From positions 13,950,214 through 14,014,213 of the forward strand of contig JABAKD010000011.1 in assembly GCA_012845835.1 (NCBI GenBank): DNA of 64,000 nucleotides, read 5' to 3'. This document shows, piece after piece, positions 22,701-34,330 of this stretch (position 1 is its first letter; each line of letters starts with the position of its first letter). The stretch comes from Undaria pinnatifida (Eukaryota; Sar; Phaeophyceae; Laminariales; Alariaceae). The translations under genes were made by a program, and so were the position numbers. The notes beneath the pieces are model-generated. The model saw only the letters and a list, made by a program, of their open reading frames with translations. It ran no database searches and was not told the origin of the DNA.

Positions 22701-24470
22701 CGGAGAGCCCTCCCTTTCCGGAGGCAGTACCCCCACAAACAGTTTCACCAGGTGCTCCCAAGTAACGACGCAGGAGTACAACTTCCGTTTGGACACGAGC
22801 AGGATCTTGCAACAGTCTGCCGAGTGGTGGTTTCCGCCATTGAGGTAGAAACAAGCCTCCGTCTTGGGCCCCGACTTCAGGGTCCTCCTTGCGTGCTGAA
22901 ATCCCGGATTAAAGAACGAGAGTAACGAGTAAACGGCGTTCGCCCATGGAACTTCCGGTATGGCGCGTGCATGTCCGGCCGAACAGACGGGGGACCTCCA
23001 GGCGAGACGCCATTTCAAGCTCCAGCATCATGGCTATCCATCGCTTGCCCACACCGTCATGCTTCGGCGAGCCAAGGGGCGTGTACTCGCGATGGATGCC
23101 ACGCTCGTTGAGCGTCACCACAAAATCCGCAGCTTGATGAACTCGGTGTCGTTGTCCGGGCTAACTCATCCCACGGTGGACGGGACTCCCTTGACGCTGA
23201 TGTCGGCCAGAAAACAAGCGAAGGCCATCGGGACATCGGACTTCCGTTTAAAGAAGTACGGCCATTCCATCCGCGAATAGTCGTCTACGATCATCATCAA
23301 GTACTAAGCACCGCCGGCAGACGTAGGTTGTTGCCCCGACAGGTCCATGAAACGACGCTCCAGAGGCCTCGTGGAGCGGCACTCGGGCGTCCACGGCATC
23401 ACCATCCTCCTCCCCTTCGCCACAGAACACCCAGCACAAGAAACCAACTCACCTAAAACCTTAATGCCTATTTGACGTGCCGTCTCACGAAGAATGTCAG
23501 CATTGGAGTGAGCAAAGAACACATGAACATCGCTAATATCAATCCTTCTCATCTCATCGGGAGCCAATACGTTGGCAGCAATCGGAGTCGCAACAATCCG
23601 AGAGGCCTCTACGTATGAACCGGCGTCCCTATGCATGAACGACAAATCCCCATCCAGCATGTGAGCTCCATCAACATCAAGCGTGACGGGGCATTACCGC
23701 ATGGAGCGACAACAGGTTGAATCGCACACCGGGTACATGAGCTACGTCCAAGAGCTTAACCTGCACGTCACCCTGCCGACTATGCATTACCATCGGTATC
23801 TTACCGAAGCAACGAACCTTCAGTGACCTCATGTCGCCAACGACCCAAACACTCCTACCAAGATGGGGGGTAGCTAAGGGAGGGGGGGAGTACACTCTAC
23901 CATACATAAGGAGTTTCCAGTCACATGGAAAGTCGCACCCGAATCTCAGCTACCCACTCTTCTCTCCCTTTTACCCCAAAAAATGACTACATCCAATCTT
24001 GCCTTTATTCGCAAACTTCGCGGTCAGGAGATGCGGATTGAACGTAGGAGGTGTACAGCTGCCGTTGTTCGTTTGGTCGGGGAAAGGACTCGAGGAGGGT
24101 TGAGGAGGGGAATCTACGGCCGAGGTACACCCACCGCTGCCGTAGGGTGTCTCCTGTATCCAGATACCACCGTCGTGCGTGGAATAGGGGTGTTGGGGGC
24201 AACATAATGAATCGCGACGTTCATATACCCGAGGGAAACCGAGCACTCTGCGATGTAGTTACCCGGGTGCAAAGCCCCCTTGGTCCCCTCGGTGCACCAT
24301 TCGGCGGGGGACCCCAGCCCGTCGGAGTTCTCACCAGCGGCGGGAGCATAGGCGGCATAGCCCCAGTCGGTGGGTCGGTAGGTACCCAACGTATCGTGGG
24401 AACCTGTCCCCCCGTCCAAAACGGTTTTGGGCTAGACTCAAATCCCAAAGATACCTGCACGACGCAGCAT

Positions 24471-24940
24471 CCTAACGCCGTTGGGAGCCAGTTACGCCCT
24501 CCAGTGCAGCTCTCCCCTCACCGCCACCGTTTCGCTCCAAGTGGATGTGCTGCTGCTGTTGGATTGCTGCTGCTGCTGCTGCTACTGCTGCCCACTCTTT
24601 TACCTCCCGCCTCTCAGAAAGTTGCGACATGCCTAGTGGGCTTCCAGCTCGGGTGTTGACACAGGAATCGACGATATTGCAGGAGTGGACGATGCTGAAC
24701 CCCTCGCTGCTGTTTCTCCGCGCCTCCCCCCACCGTCCCCCCTAGCTACCTCAGTGAGCAACGCTTCCTCTGGGCGTGCAGCTTCTGCTCCTCCACTGTA
24801 CTTCGCAGGACCTCCGTCTCCTCTCTCATTTCCCTCATCTCTCTGCTCTTGTCCTCTGCTCCCACGCTAGCGGTCATGCGTCGTATATCAGTATCAGGCA
24901 TTAATGACATTTTCCCTCCTGTCTAGGCTGGCCTGGGCTA
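24471..24940. other. Region with CTG repeat, no gene recognised
   Basis: CTG runs at 24,549-24,592 and CT-rich sequence 24,715-24,865. Confidence 0.4.
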
Positions 24941-24989
24941 CGCTCAACAATAGAAGATAATCACCCCAATAGTGTGTTCATTGATATCT

Positions 24990-25290
24990 AAAGGTGAATA
25001 CGCAGCTGGCACAGGAACGCGTGGTGGTGACTCAAGGCGGTGACACAGAAGTCTCTCTTGTAATATCTGGCCGTCGAGTGACAGCTCATGGCGAACCATG
25101 TAGGGGAAACATCCGGCGATCCTGATTAAAACCATGTATGAGACACTCGGCGGGATGGCTATATAATATCCATTCGTCCCGCCGAGTGTCTTCTTAAACC
25201 TTATACATAATGCACCATCAACATATGGAACTCCCTAATATAATATGGATCATTTCCGTCATGTTCCTGAGCACCATTAACAGAAGCACC
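24990..25290 (-). mobile_element. LINE 5' fragment
   Basis: Encodes [18 protein letters not shown] and [13 protein letters not shown], matching the start of the frame at 12,685 ([18 protein letters not shown]). The adjoining CCGCCGAGTGTC and ATATGGAACTCCCTAATAT are shared too. An additional stretch (25,125-25,180) interrupts the match, and no RT is attached. Confidence 0.75.
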
Positions 25291-25960
25291 TACTCTAGCA
25301 GAGGGTTCCAACTGACGTAGCACATCGTTTCCACGCTGTTAGGGGCACTTTCCTCAGGCGATCACTGACATGGGCAGTTCATTTTTTCATGGCACCGGTT
25401 ATAATGAATAGCTCAAGCGCGAAGCGGGAGCCTTTTTTCCCTGGTTTTCCAAGGGAAAAAAGCCTCTTCAGATCGGATCGCAGACGAGGGTAGTGTGCCT
25501 TCACTGTTGACGTTTTTGCGCTCTTTGTTTTTCACATGGGAAGGGTTCAACTAAGTGTTAATACTAGGTGGTAAGAGTGATACAACTTGCACAACCCCCT
25601 TTGCACTTACTCGGCCTATAATCATAGAAGAGCAGATGAAGCAAGAAGAAGTAAGACAGTACGAGCGTTCGCGCCGATCTTGGAAGCGCCTGAGACGCTC
25701 GTACGAAGAGAACACGAAGACGTTACAAATAGTTCCGCCATTCTCAACAAGGGGAAGAGCAGAAGAAGCAATAATTTGTAGCTAGGGGGCGCAGAGGACC
25801 CGTGACGAAGAGGCAACAGGTGTGAGCGTATTCGTGTACCCAATATATACCAACGTTACAGCCGTCATCCATGAAAGCAGTAGACATCGGAGGAAATCGT
25901 TAAGCAACAAGCGAGGCACCCAGGAAAAAGAACGAAAACCCGTAACAAGACTCCACTACC
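25290..25960. other. Region without recognised gene
   Basis: An inverted repeat CTTTTTTCCCTGG-TTTTCCAAGGGAAAAAAG lies at 25,431-25,463. Short open frames at 25,555-25,785 are not recognised. Confidence 0.4.
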
Positions 25961-25974
25961 TGGTACGGTAAGAA

Positions 25975-26245
25975 TGCTTGAACCACACCCAACTTCGATA
26001 CCGAGTCGGGGCCGGCAGTGTCGGCTCCGGGACTCATGTAATTTACGCCCAGTACCACACAAATAGCACAAACCCCAAACCCAGCAATGCTGCAGGGCCG
26101 ACGATGTCGGCCCCGCGCGACTCATCTACATTACGCCCCGTACTACACAAGGACGCAAACACCCAAACCTATTTACGAGGACGAGGCTAAGGCGCCAGGG
26201 CTGACTAATTTTTCTCCGCGGGACTCGTCTACGTTGCGAACAATA
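25975..26245. repeat. Tandem repeat, unit about 93 bases, about 3 copies
   Basis: Units share GGGGCCGACGATGTCGGC, then CGCGACTCATCTACATTACG and the AGTACCACAC/TACTACACA word. Confidence 0.7.
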
Positions 26246-26259
26246 CCGTATATGAGGGA

Positions 26260-29200
26260 GCTCCTATGTGATTTTGCAGACAACATGAGCCGCGGTCCGT
26301 GCCAAGAGCCGTAGTGTACCTAATACAAGACAGAACGAGAGTGACGGGCCCGGGTTCATCCAGGAAGCGCACCATGTACTTTCTTGAATACGAAGTACGC
26401 ACATAATTGTTCCAAGCCACCAGACTCCATCACAGACCTGGTACCAGAAGGAAGCTTGGCGGGCAAGATGGCGTCGCTGAAGCGGCGATACCAAGTGCGA
26501 TGAGTGAGGTGGTGGGGCAGAGAGTTTGACGGTAAAGTTGTTGAGGACGTAGCATGAGAGTCTCCTTGGAAGGTATCGGGGGAGGTCGTCGGTGTTGTGT
26601 GGGTTGGTACCAGGTTTATATCGGGCTACCCAAACACAACAGCGGGCATCCGGACCGGGCCTGTTGTTGGGGAGGTCCAAGTAGAGCAAGTTGGTGGCCA
26701 AGGGGCGTCCATCCGGCGTTGAACCCGAAGATGCGTGGAGCACCAGCTTCGCTTTGTTGAGAATCCTGGCGCCGGTGCCAGATCCGGCACCCTGGCGAAA
26801 GGTTGCGGTCCACGCCCAAACATCGAAGGTGTAGATAGGTATGTCTTAGCGTGCACCCAATAGCGCTGAACCACGGGGCCTTACGCAGGGCGACGGTGAG
26901 GATGTGTTGTTCCCGTACCAGGCCGTTCACGCGCCGATGGGGATCAGCTCCGAGATCGTAAAATTCGAGGTGGCCGCGCTCGAGGCTTTGGTGGCAGCGA
27001 GCGTAAGGACGCTCGAAGACGATCAGGTGAAGGCAGAGCAGGCGGTTTATATGCATTTCGATGGGGGCCAACCCGGTGGCGACGCTGACAGAGTTTTCAT
27101 GGGCGAATGCCACGTGCGGCAAGAGCACGTCCCAGTCGTCCTGTCATTCGTTGACGACCATCGCAAGCAGTTCGGCCATGGTATGAATCACTCCCTCGAC
27201 GCCATCGTTGCCATTGTGATGGCAAGCGCTTGTCGTGATTTTCCCCATGCCTACGAGAAGTAGAAGCTTGTACGCGGTGAGTACCAGCTTGGAGCAGACG
27301 CAATTTTTCGCATACCTAGAAGCTTGTGCACAGTGAGTGTCAGCTTGGGAAAGAATTTAAGGCCGTTATCCGGAAGGAGGCTGACCGGGTATCCTCATGG
27401 AGGGAACTGCTGGTTTGCCATAGTATTGGCTGACCCTTCCGCCGTGAATCCGCTTCGGAATTGGGCTACGTTTATGTGCGTCGGCTGAAACAATCCGTGA
27501 ATAGGAAGAAAAAGTAATTCCCCCTTGGTAGAGTCGGAAGGGCGCCGTAGTAGTCGACGCTCACCGTGAAACTGGGGCCGGATAGTATAATATGGGCGAC
27601 AATGGGCCAGCGCACCGTCTGCCGAGAAGACTTTGCGCCTGGTGCTTGAGGAAGCGACGGGGCCGCCACCGTTTCCAGATGTGAATGTCAATCCATCAGC
27701 AAAACGCCAACGTTTGAGCATAAAACGTGTGTGAGAGACGGCAAGGTGGCAGAACACCTCAAGTGGCATGCTTGTACAATGCACGGCTGTATGTGCGGTG
27801 AGGCGTATGTTCGTGTGGGATCGTGATCGTCGTCCAAGAGGCGGGCCGCACCTCTGCCGGGCTTATCAGAACAAGCCGGGGCGGGGGGCATTGATTTCCT
27901 CACGAGGTAAAGAAATTCGTGGCCGTCCGTGTAAAGGCGCTCTGTTCTTGCTGAAGAGCGTACTTCTGACACCAGGGGTCGTTTGTGAAACGGAACATGT
28001 AAGAGGAAGTCGCCCGGTGTAACCAAGGGAATTCAGGGAGAAGATATTAATTGGCGACGTCACACACTGGTTGGGCGCGTTGTTCGCGCGCCCAGCCGGT
28101 GTATCGCTCGACAGATTTGACAAACTTGACTTTTACTTCTTTACTCGACGTGGACATCTCGGAGTGAGCAGCGGGGGTGTTGGCGCTCAAAGGTATATCG
28201 GGCGACAGCACACCTAACAAGGGTGTAGCCCTGTAGACCGAATCGATGGCGCCTTGGATCGGCACTGTATAGACAGGGCCGAGGGGGATTCGAACGAAAC
28301 GCCCGAAGGCGGGACGATCCGAGACAAGAGCAGTGTCCGCACGGCGGCTGGTTGGGTGGCGGGCGATTAAGTACGTTCCAGGTGGTTGAATCCGATGTCC
28401 ACAGCAGCCTGAGGCGTACCAGCGGCGGCGGCTCGACGGCGGCGCGTGCGGATGAGATTCAACGGAAGAGGGGACGGCAGGGCCGTCTGAGAAGGTGAAG
28501 GCAGCCGAAGCGGAACCGCGGGCGACACTACACGGTTCGCCCGGGCGACACGCGAGGCTGAATGAGACAGAACAGATGGGCCGGATGACCAAGATCCGTT
28601 GTACTCCTAGCTGGGTCTGTACCGACAAGGGGGGGGGAAGAGATAGTTCCCTACGCCGATTTGTCGAGGGTGGTGGCCGATACGCCATCACGTATTGAGG
28701 GGGCAAGCTCTGAATAAACAGTGGTTTGTCCAACGCCGGCGCCCCTAGCTGAGGTTAGCAAGGATGCAAAATGCATACTACGAGCACGGAGGCGATGAGT
28801 ATATCTTCGGCTCATGTGGAGGCAGGAAAACCGGATGGATGCTCGTGGAATGACATGAAAGGGGGCACGGACAACGAATTCTCCAAAAGAGGTGTCGAGG
28901 TCATCAACCCTCATTCGGAGCCCGTGTTCGCGAAAATTGCGAAGCTCGCGCTGGGAGAGCGCGAGCCCACCCAATCCAGGGCTCGAGTTTGGGGTCGCCA
29001 GTCCATCCAAGCCGATGCGCATGGCAGAGGGCCAGTTGAGAAAAAGGCCGTGGTGGCGGACGAGGAACATACATCATTTGTCGGAGTCAGGCCGCTGCGA
29101 ATGGCACGGTCGATCTCGGTGGCGGGCAGCGCCAAGCGAGACAAAAAATCAGCTTTTCCGTCCCCTTGCGATATTCCAGCGTGTATCTGTACACGGTGAG
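26260..29200 (-). mobile_element. Second, older copy of the integrase-only LTR element
   Basis: On the minus strand, from high to low coordinates, the same order is seen as in 16.6-19.7 kb: a leader with WVGSRSPSASFAIFA-like phrase (about 28,970-28,910), integrase zinc-binding region (about 27,810-27,680), integrase core (about 27,600-26,980) and the C-terminal part ending near 26,290. It is broken in many places and no LTRs remain. As in the first copy, no reverse transcriptase is seen. Confidence 0.75.
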
Positions 29201-29454
29201 AAGAAATTCAAACATCGTTGCACGTTGTGGTCCGCGATATTGTGTCGAGAACCTCCTCCTGGTACGTAGAACATATTGCGGATACATTCATTCGTCTTTC
29301 CGCGGCTTCGGCACGTAACGTGCTAACATGCAATAGGGAAGGAGTGTTTCGTTTTCTTGGCGCATTGTCTTCAAGGTCGTTCTTCGCGGTTATCAACCGC
29401 GTCGGAATAAACTGCCGTCTTAATATCGAAATGTTGTTGTTTTCTACCCGATAT

Positions 29455-29630
29455 ATGTTACGTGGTCCTATCGGCCACTATCACCACTACTGCCGGTGAA
29501 CTGCCATCTTCTTGCACAACGTTACTATCCTATTGGCCATCGTCGCTACTACCGCCGGTGAACTACCGTCTTCCTGCAAAACGTTACTATTTTCCGTGTG
29601 GTCCTATCGGCCACTATCGCGCTGTCAAGG
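29455..29630. repeat. Tandem repeat, unit about 67 bases, about 2.5 copies
   Basis: Units share CCTATCGGCCACTATC, CTACTGCCGGTGAACTGCC and TCTTCTTGCA-AACGTTACTAT. Confidence 0.8.
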
Positions 29631-29734
29631 TGTTGGATTCGCTTCATTGAGCGGGCGGCATCAGCCGCAGAACCTTGTACAGACTGGACCAAGGCTACGG
29701 TAGGGGAGCTACCCCCTTGTCCTCCTTGTCCTCT

Positions 29735-29985
29735 AGTGGGTATGAGCCACTCGCACGAGTGACGCTATATCTCAATGACGAAAATACTGTAGTAGGCGAT
29801 TTGCGTGGCTCGGCATAGCTAGGCATTCCATTGCTGATTCACGTCGCAAAAATGGAAACAGCATGATGAATAAAAGCTAAAGATTGCAAAAGAACAGGGC
29901 GGTCACTCGCGCGAGCGACCCCGAGGCACGAAAAAAAAGCAACAGTGACCCCCTTACCGTAGCTTTGGTCTCGCTCGATACCTGG
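29735..29985 (+). repeat. Dispersed repeat R2, copy 2
   Basis: The clearest copy: near-palindromic CCACTCGCACGAGTGACG at the left, GGCGATTTGCGTGGC in the middle and TCACTCGCGCGAGCGACC on the right, then CCCTTACCGTAGC. Confidence 0.75.
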
Positions 29986-30094
29986 TATGTCTTGTGGAAC
30001 TATATGTGATATAGTTATGGCGTGGAACCTGCGTCCCCGATGGAGTAGTATTATGGTATTTTAGGTGAATCTCTAATCCCTCTTTTTAAGGCCG

Positions 30095-30345
30095 TGGGTT
30101 TAAGTCTCGACGAGTGCATGCTCATGCTCGTGCGGACGTTTTCTTGCGGAAAAAATGACGAGCGGAAAGCGCGAGAGCGTGAGTTAGCAAATTCGATGAA
30201 AATCGACGTCAGGCATAAAAACCTGAAAAGTGGGTGTGCTGAGCACTATGCGCGATAAAAACGAAGGCAAGTATTGGGGAGGAGAAGGGAAGACGCCTGT
30301 AACCACGGCCTGTCCATAATGTCGCTGAGAGTAAAACCTCTTACG
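30095..30345 (+). repeat. SINE-like repeat S2, copy 2
   Basis: Starts at a weak box B (GGGTTTAAGTCTC), with GCGAGAGCGTGAGTTAGCAA and GCGCGATAAAAACGAAGGCA. Confidence 0.7.
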
Positions 30346-30357
30346 AGTTGCTGAGCT

Positions 30358-31087
30358 AGTATTATATGACTAGGGTTTGTTACGTTGCTAACACAGGCCA
30401 CTCTTTGCGGGTCTCTTTACTACGCAGGTTCCACGTTGATCACTCACTCGTACTAGATAATCTCTTGTAGTAGTTCCACTCACGCCACGGACGAACCGAA
30501 CGCGTTGCTAATCCGCTCAGCAAAAGCATCCTTCCCTTTTTCCTCCACGCACATGCCTTCAAAGGCATGTGGGACCTCTTTTTATATAATTTCAGTATCT
30601 AGATATTACGCCTTCTTACGATTCCAGTCAAAAATCACAACACTAGCCCACCCTGATGAGCCGTATATGCAGAAATATGGATGATTCGGGGGAGCACCGG
30701 TTCCACGGTCTAGAACATGACGCGAAAATTCGGCTCTTCGAGGCCTACTCCCACACCTCTACCCTGCGAGGCCCGTTGTGATTTCATGCGTAGGTTCGAG
30801 TCCTGCCGATGACGCCATGTATTATAAGACCAGGACTGTTACAGACACAGGCCACCCTTTGCAGGTCTCTCTACCAGGCAGGTTCCACGTTGGCCGCTCA
30901 CTTGCACTAGGTAAGCTCTTGCAGTTTTTCCACTCACGCCACGGACGAACTGAACGCGTTGCTAACCCGCTCAGCAAAAGCATCATCCCCTTTTCCTATA
31001 TGCACGTGCCTTCAAAAGAACCTCCTTGATATCATTTCAGTCTCTAGATATCACGCTTTCTTAGGCTTCCAGGGCAATGCCGTAACA
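30358..31087 (-). mobile_element. Miniature LTR element (TRIM-like), 730 bases
   Basis: Two direct repeats of about 280 bases (30,358-30,642 and 30,818-31,087) enclose 175 bases. Read on the minus strand they begin TGTT and the upstream repeat is followed at once by TGGCGTCATCGGCAGGACTC, a primer-binding site that matches a tRNA 3' end through the T arm. The LTR on this strand has a TATATAAAAAG box. The inside is nearly all derived from the tail of the integrase-only element at 20,440-20,575. It has no coding capacity and looks structurally whole. The LTRs differ by perhaps 15-20 percent, so it is old. Confidence 0.75.
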
Positions 31088-31284
31088 CTGGAGAGTTGAA
31101 GTGATGATTAAAAAAACTGGCACTGCGTTCATCCTGTAATAAATGGCATTGCTTTCATTCATCCTGCTGCAACACTTGGCATTCAAAGCACTCACTTACT
31201 CATGGTTGGCATCAGGCATCTATTATTATTAGTAGCACTACTTGATTAAGTGTGTACTACGCGGATGTAGACGCGTTTGTCTCT

Positions 31285-31330
31285 ATTGTTGAGGTCGAGG
31301 TCGTAGGTTCGAGCCCCGCAAGGGTCTCTT
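31285..31330 (+). repeat. tRNA-like box B fragment
   Basis: GAGGTCGTAGGTTCGAGCCC followed by a T run; probably a SINE head remnant, no full cloverleaf. Confidence 0.4.
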
Positions 31331-31574
31331 TTTTACAAATTGACAGGCCGAAAAGGCGAGAGGACGCGTGCTTCGATAGAGGTCGCACTTTTCGTCCGAA
31401 TGGAGTGGTTTCTGAATGACGGGACACTCACTCCTTGACCCTGAATCGTCGGAAACGGGTCATTTGTTTGCATGATTCTCGTCGAGTACGTAGGCCATGG
31501 GATTTTTCGTCCGGTAGCAGCTTTATTTTGCTCCAAAACAATTTTTAGGAGAGGTCTTAAGCTCCCAACTTAGG

Positions 31575-31805
31575 GAACCTCAGAAAAAAAGCGGTGCACC
31601 TCTATCGTAGCAGGCGTGTATTGGTCTACCGCCAATTGGTGAAATTCGATGAAAATTGACGAGCATAAAGTAGCTGAAAAAAGTGTGAATAATAAATTAT
31701 GAACCCTGTGCGCGATAAAAACAAAGGCACGTATACCGGGGGAGAGAACGGAAGACACCCGTGACCACGGCATGCCCACAAGGTTGCTGAGAGTAAAACC
31801 TATTA
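31575..31805 (+). repeat. SINE-like repeat S2, copy 3 (body only)
   Basis: Carries ACCCTGTGCGCGATAAAAAC, ACACCCGTGACCACGGC and GGTTGCTGAGAGTAAAACC as in the 30.2-kb copy. Confidence 0.7.
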
Positions 31806-31858
31806 CGTTGTAGAATTTCAGCTAGAAAGCAAAAGTGATGATTAAAAAGCAAAAGGAA

Positions 31859-32753
31859 TGTGGGACGGTAGTCCCTTCGTAGGTCTCTCGTTTGTGCAAG
31901 GAGGTGTGGAGACACACCGAGGTGGGTGGTGTACGCAACCGCACTCTCGAGGGTCAATGATGAGAGAACACCACAGAGTGTGCCCCGAGGAGTCAAGATG
32001 ATCTCGAAGGACTATAGTTATAAGGAGGCGGTACGATCTAGGGAATAGGGCCTGGTATTGACATCACCCCCCCCTTTTTCAGACGTGCAAACGTGCGCGC
32101 GTCTTATAAGAAGCGTCTGGTGGTCACCTGGCATTCAAAGCGACGTTTAATAAAGTTCGAGACCGTTATTGGTGGTCCATAATGCAAGAACATATCCAAT
32201 CTTGTTGCATTAGTTGTGATGCCTGTCAACGTCGGAAAACCCCCTACCGCCGACCACCGTTACCAACAGGTCATGTACCAGCAGAGCGACCATTTCAGCG
32301 AGTTGCTAGCGATCTTGTGGAGTATAAAACTGTTTCGCAAGGTTGTAAATGTGTATTGTTAGTAATCGACCATCTGACACGTTTTTGTATTCTCGCAGCA
32401 ATTCCGAACAAAGAAGCGACTACCATAGCACGTACCCTTGTAGACCGAGTGTTTTCTGTATTCGGAGTACCAGAGTTGCTACATCCGATATGGGAAAGGA
32501 ATTTGAAAATCAGCTTGTTATAGAGCTGCAACCTGCCGAGACGCCAATTGTGGGACAGTAGTCCCTTCGCAGGTTTCTCTTTCGTGCATGGAGGTGTGGG
32601 GACACACCGAGGTGGGTTGTGTGCGCAACCGCACTCTCGAGGGTCAATGATGAGGAAACACCTCAGAGTCTGCCTCGAGGAGCCAGGATAGTCTTGAAGG
32701 ATTATAGTAATAAAGAGGCGGTACGGTCTATGGAGTAGGGCCTGATATCTACA
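31859..32753 (-). mobile_element. Miniature LTR element (895 bases) holding a reversed Gypsy integrase fragment
   Basis: Two 205-base LTRs (31,859-32,063 and 32,549-32,753), TG...CA ends, about 85-88 percent alike. On the minus strand the upstream LTR is followed by the primer site TGGCGTCTCGGCAGG two bases away, and the downstream LTR is preceded by AAAAAGGGGGGGGTGA, a good polypurine tract. The 485 bases inside hold, on the plus strand, a Ty3/Gypsy integrase fragment (32,150-32,520) with CISCDACQRRK and VIDHLTRF. The cargo is therefore antisense to the element. It is a broken fragment. Confidence 0.8.
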
Positions 32754-32841
32754 AGAAAAAGAAAAAGAAAACATTATACCAAAAAAACGAATGCCTGTGC
32801 TCTTTAAACTAATCTGTTCACCCATCCATATACATCCAGCA

Positions 32842-33045
32842 CTGCCGGAGTAGTAACGGGGACCGCCGATAGGGACAGCTCACGTTGTCGCTATATTAAT
32901 AGTGGGAACCGAACAACACGCCAGCTAGCGCTGGATTGCAAATGCAATTGAGTTAGATCGACACACGACCTGTATAAAAATACGTGGAAGTGTGGTGAGC
33001 TTTATTTTCCCCATCCGCCGGAGGATTACAAAAAAAAAAATCCTG
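32842..33045 (+). repeat. Dispersed repeat R3, copy 1
   Basis: Has AGTAACGGGGACCGCC, GTGGGAACCGAA, AAATACGTGGAAGTGTGGTG and a final ATCCGCCGGAGGAT hairpin followed by an A run. Shared with 35,622-35,850, 40,600-40,805 and, inverted, 62,735-62,850. Confidence 0.8.
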
Positions 33046-33176
33046 CATAACTATTAAAAACACTGTTAATTGAGAGACGAGCTCTGTGGTCACAAACCAC
33101 GAGACAGAGACACACATCGCAAAAACAGCAACGTGATGTGGACATGTCATTAACCGCAATGAACGCCAGGGCATAC

Positions 33177-33204
33177 TAACCCTAACCTAACCCTAACCCT
33201 ACTA
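33177..33204 (-). repeat. Interstitial telomere-like repeat
   Basis: CTAACCCTAACCTAACCCTA and one more unit, i.e. about four TTAGGG-type units on the minus strand. Confidence 0.7.
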
Positions 33205-33239
33205 AACTGTGAACGAATGACACAGGCATATTTAATTAT

Positions 33240-34220
33240 TAGCCTATCCGAAGCGTGGGTGACGGCGAATGCTGGTCCCCATGCGGAGCCCTTGTAACAT
33301 TTCATAGAAAAGCGAGAAAAAATCAGACGAGCGAGAACAAAAACGGGAAGAAAAAAATGCGGTGGAATTACCTCTCAGCAGCAGATGCTGGGCACCATTG
33401 CGAGGAGTGCACGGCATAGCGACGGCGGCCCTCTCTCCGCGGGCTCTTCCAGCGAACACCCCGCTCCATGCTCATAGGCTTCGTCTGTCCTGTACCTGGG
33501 TATATTGTCGCTCCTCCGTGCGTCCTTGCTTCCACCGGCCACGCCAGAGGTTCTCGACGAGAGGCAAAGCTTAAGCCTTCTCTCGCTCCTGCCTTGCGAG
33601 TAACCTTCCCCAAACGAAGGTATGATTGAGTACTGCGTGCGCGAACCTACATGCACTTGTAGGCGCTCAGGGGCTGGTTCAGCTTGTTGTGGAGCGTGCG
33701 CGTGTGCGAATGAGCTGTGAATGGAAGTTGGTTGCATGCAGCAGCAAGGGGGTGCTGCCGTTTGCTTTGGATTTTGGTTGCCATTACGTCCAACAACAGA
33801 CCAACACAGCAGTTTGTTTTTCGTTTTTTCACCCCTGGTAGCAGCAGCAGCGCCGCCGTAGCAGTACGTGTCTGTAAGCTTGGACAGCAGCAGCAAGCAC
33901 CATTCGCCTGAGGCTGTGACAGGTGCTGCGGTTTGTATTAGTGGTGTGGTAGTACAGCAGCAATAGCTTCAGCCTTCGGTCGCCGAACAAGAGTATGATA
34001 AAACAAACAACAGCACCGGATGTAAATACGTTCGGTAAGCAGACGCAGGACGCCCGATACTACAGCAGTACGTAGCTAGAGATGTGTTCGAACGAAAGAC
34101 CCAAGACGCAAGAGGACGCAGTGAGGATTGCCATGATGACAAACGGCGCTGATTGTTGACTCGTTCGTTTGCATGCTATTATAGGATCAGGCTCACCGCC
34201 AGTTGTCAAACACGCCGCCA
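33240..34220. other. Region with several open frames, none recognised
   Basis: A 173-codon minus frame (33,375-33,896) and plus frames (33,362-33,574; 33,626-33,841) overlap; CAG repeats occur at 33,840-33,895. GC-rich third positions hint at exons but no family is seen. Confidence 0.3.
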
Positions 34221-34225
34221 CAGCA

Positions 34226-34330
34226 CGATTCCAACGCCAACGCCAACGCCAACGCCAACGCCAACGCCAACACCAACACCAATATCAGCGCCAGCATCAA
34301 CGCCAACACCAACACCAACGTCACCACCAG
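34226..34330. repeat. CAACGC hexamer satellite
   Basis: About 17 units, degenerating to CAACACCAACAC at the right. Confidence 0.85.

Larger units (their letters stand above)
15811..24470 (-). mobile_element. Ty1/Copia LTR retrotransposon, broken, with other elements inserted
   Basis: Fossil on the minus strand. From high to low coordinates: a protease/early-pol part (about 23,907-23,677), a pre-integrase and integrase part (about 23,660-22,910), a low-complexity His/Arg-rich linker (22,750-22,400), the reverse transcriptase part (about 22,375-21,510), and an RNase H part in two pieces (21,210-20,850 and 16,205-15,840), recognised from the TRPDM and TEAEYLALAD motifs. The two RNase H pieces are separated by the LTR element at 16,207-20,846. 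A short dispersed repeat (R2) sits at about 21,280-21,520. The element is broken in many places and no LTR pair was found, so its ends are estimates. It is older than the LTR element within it. Confidence 0.85.
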
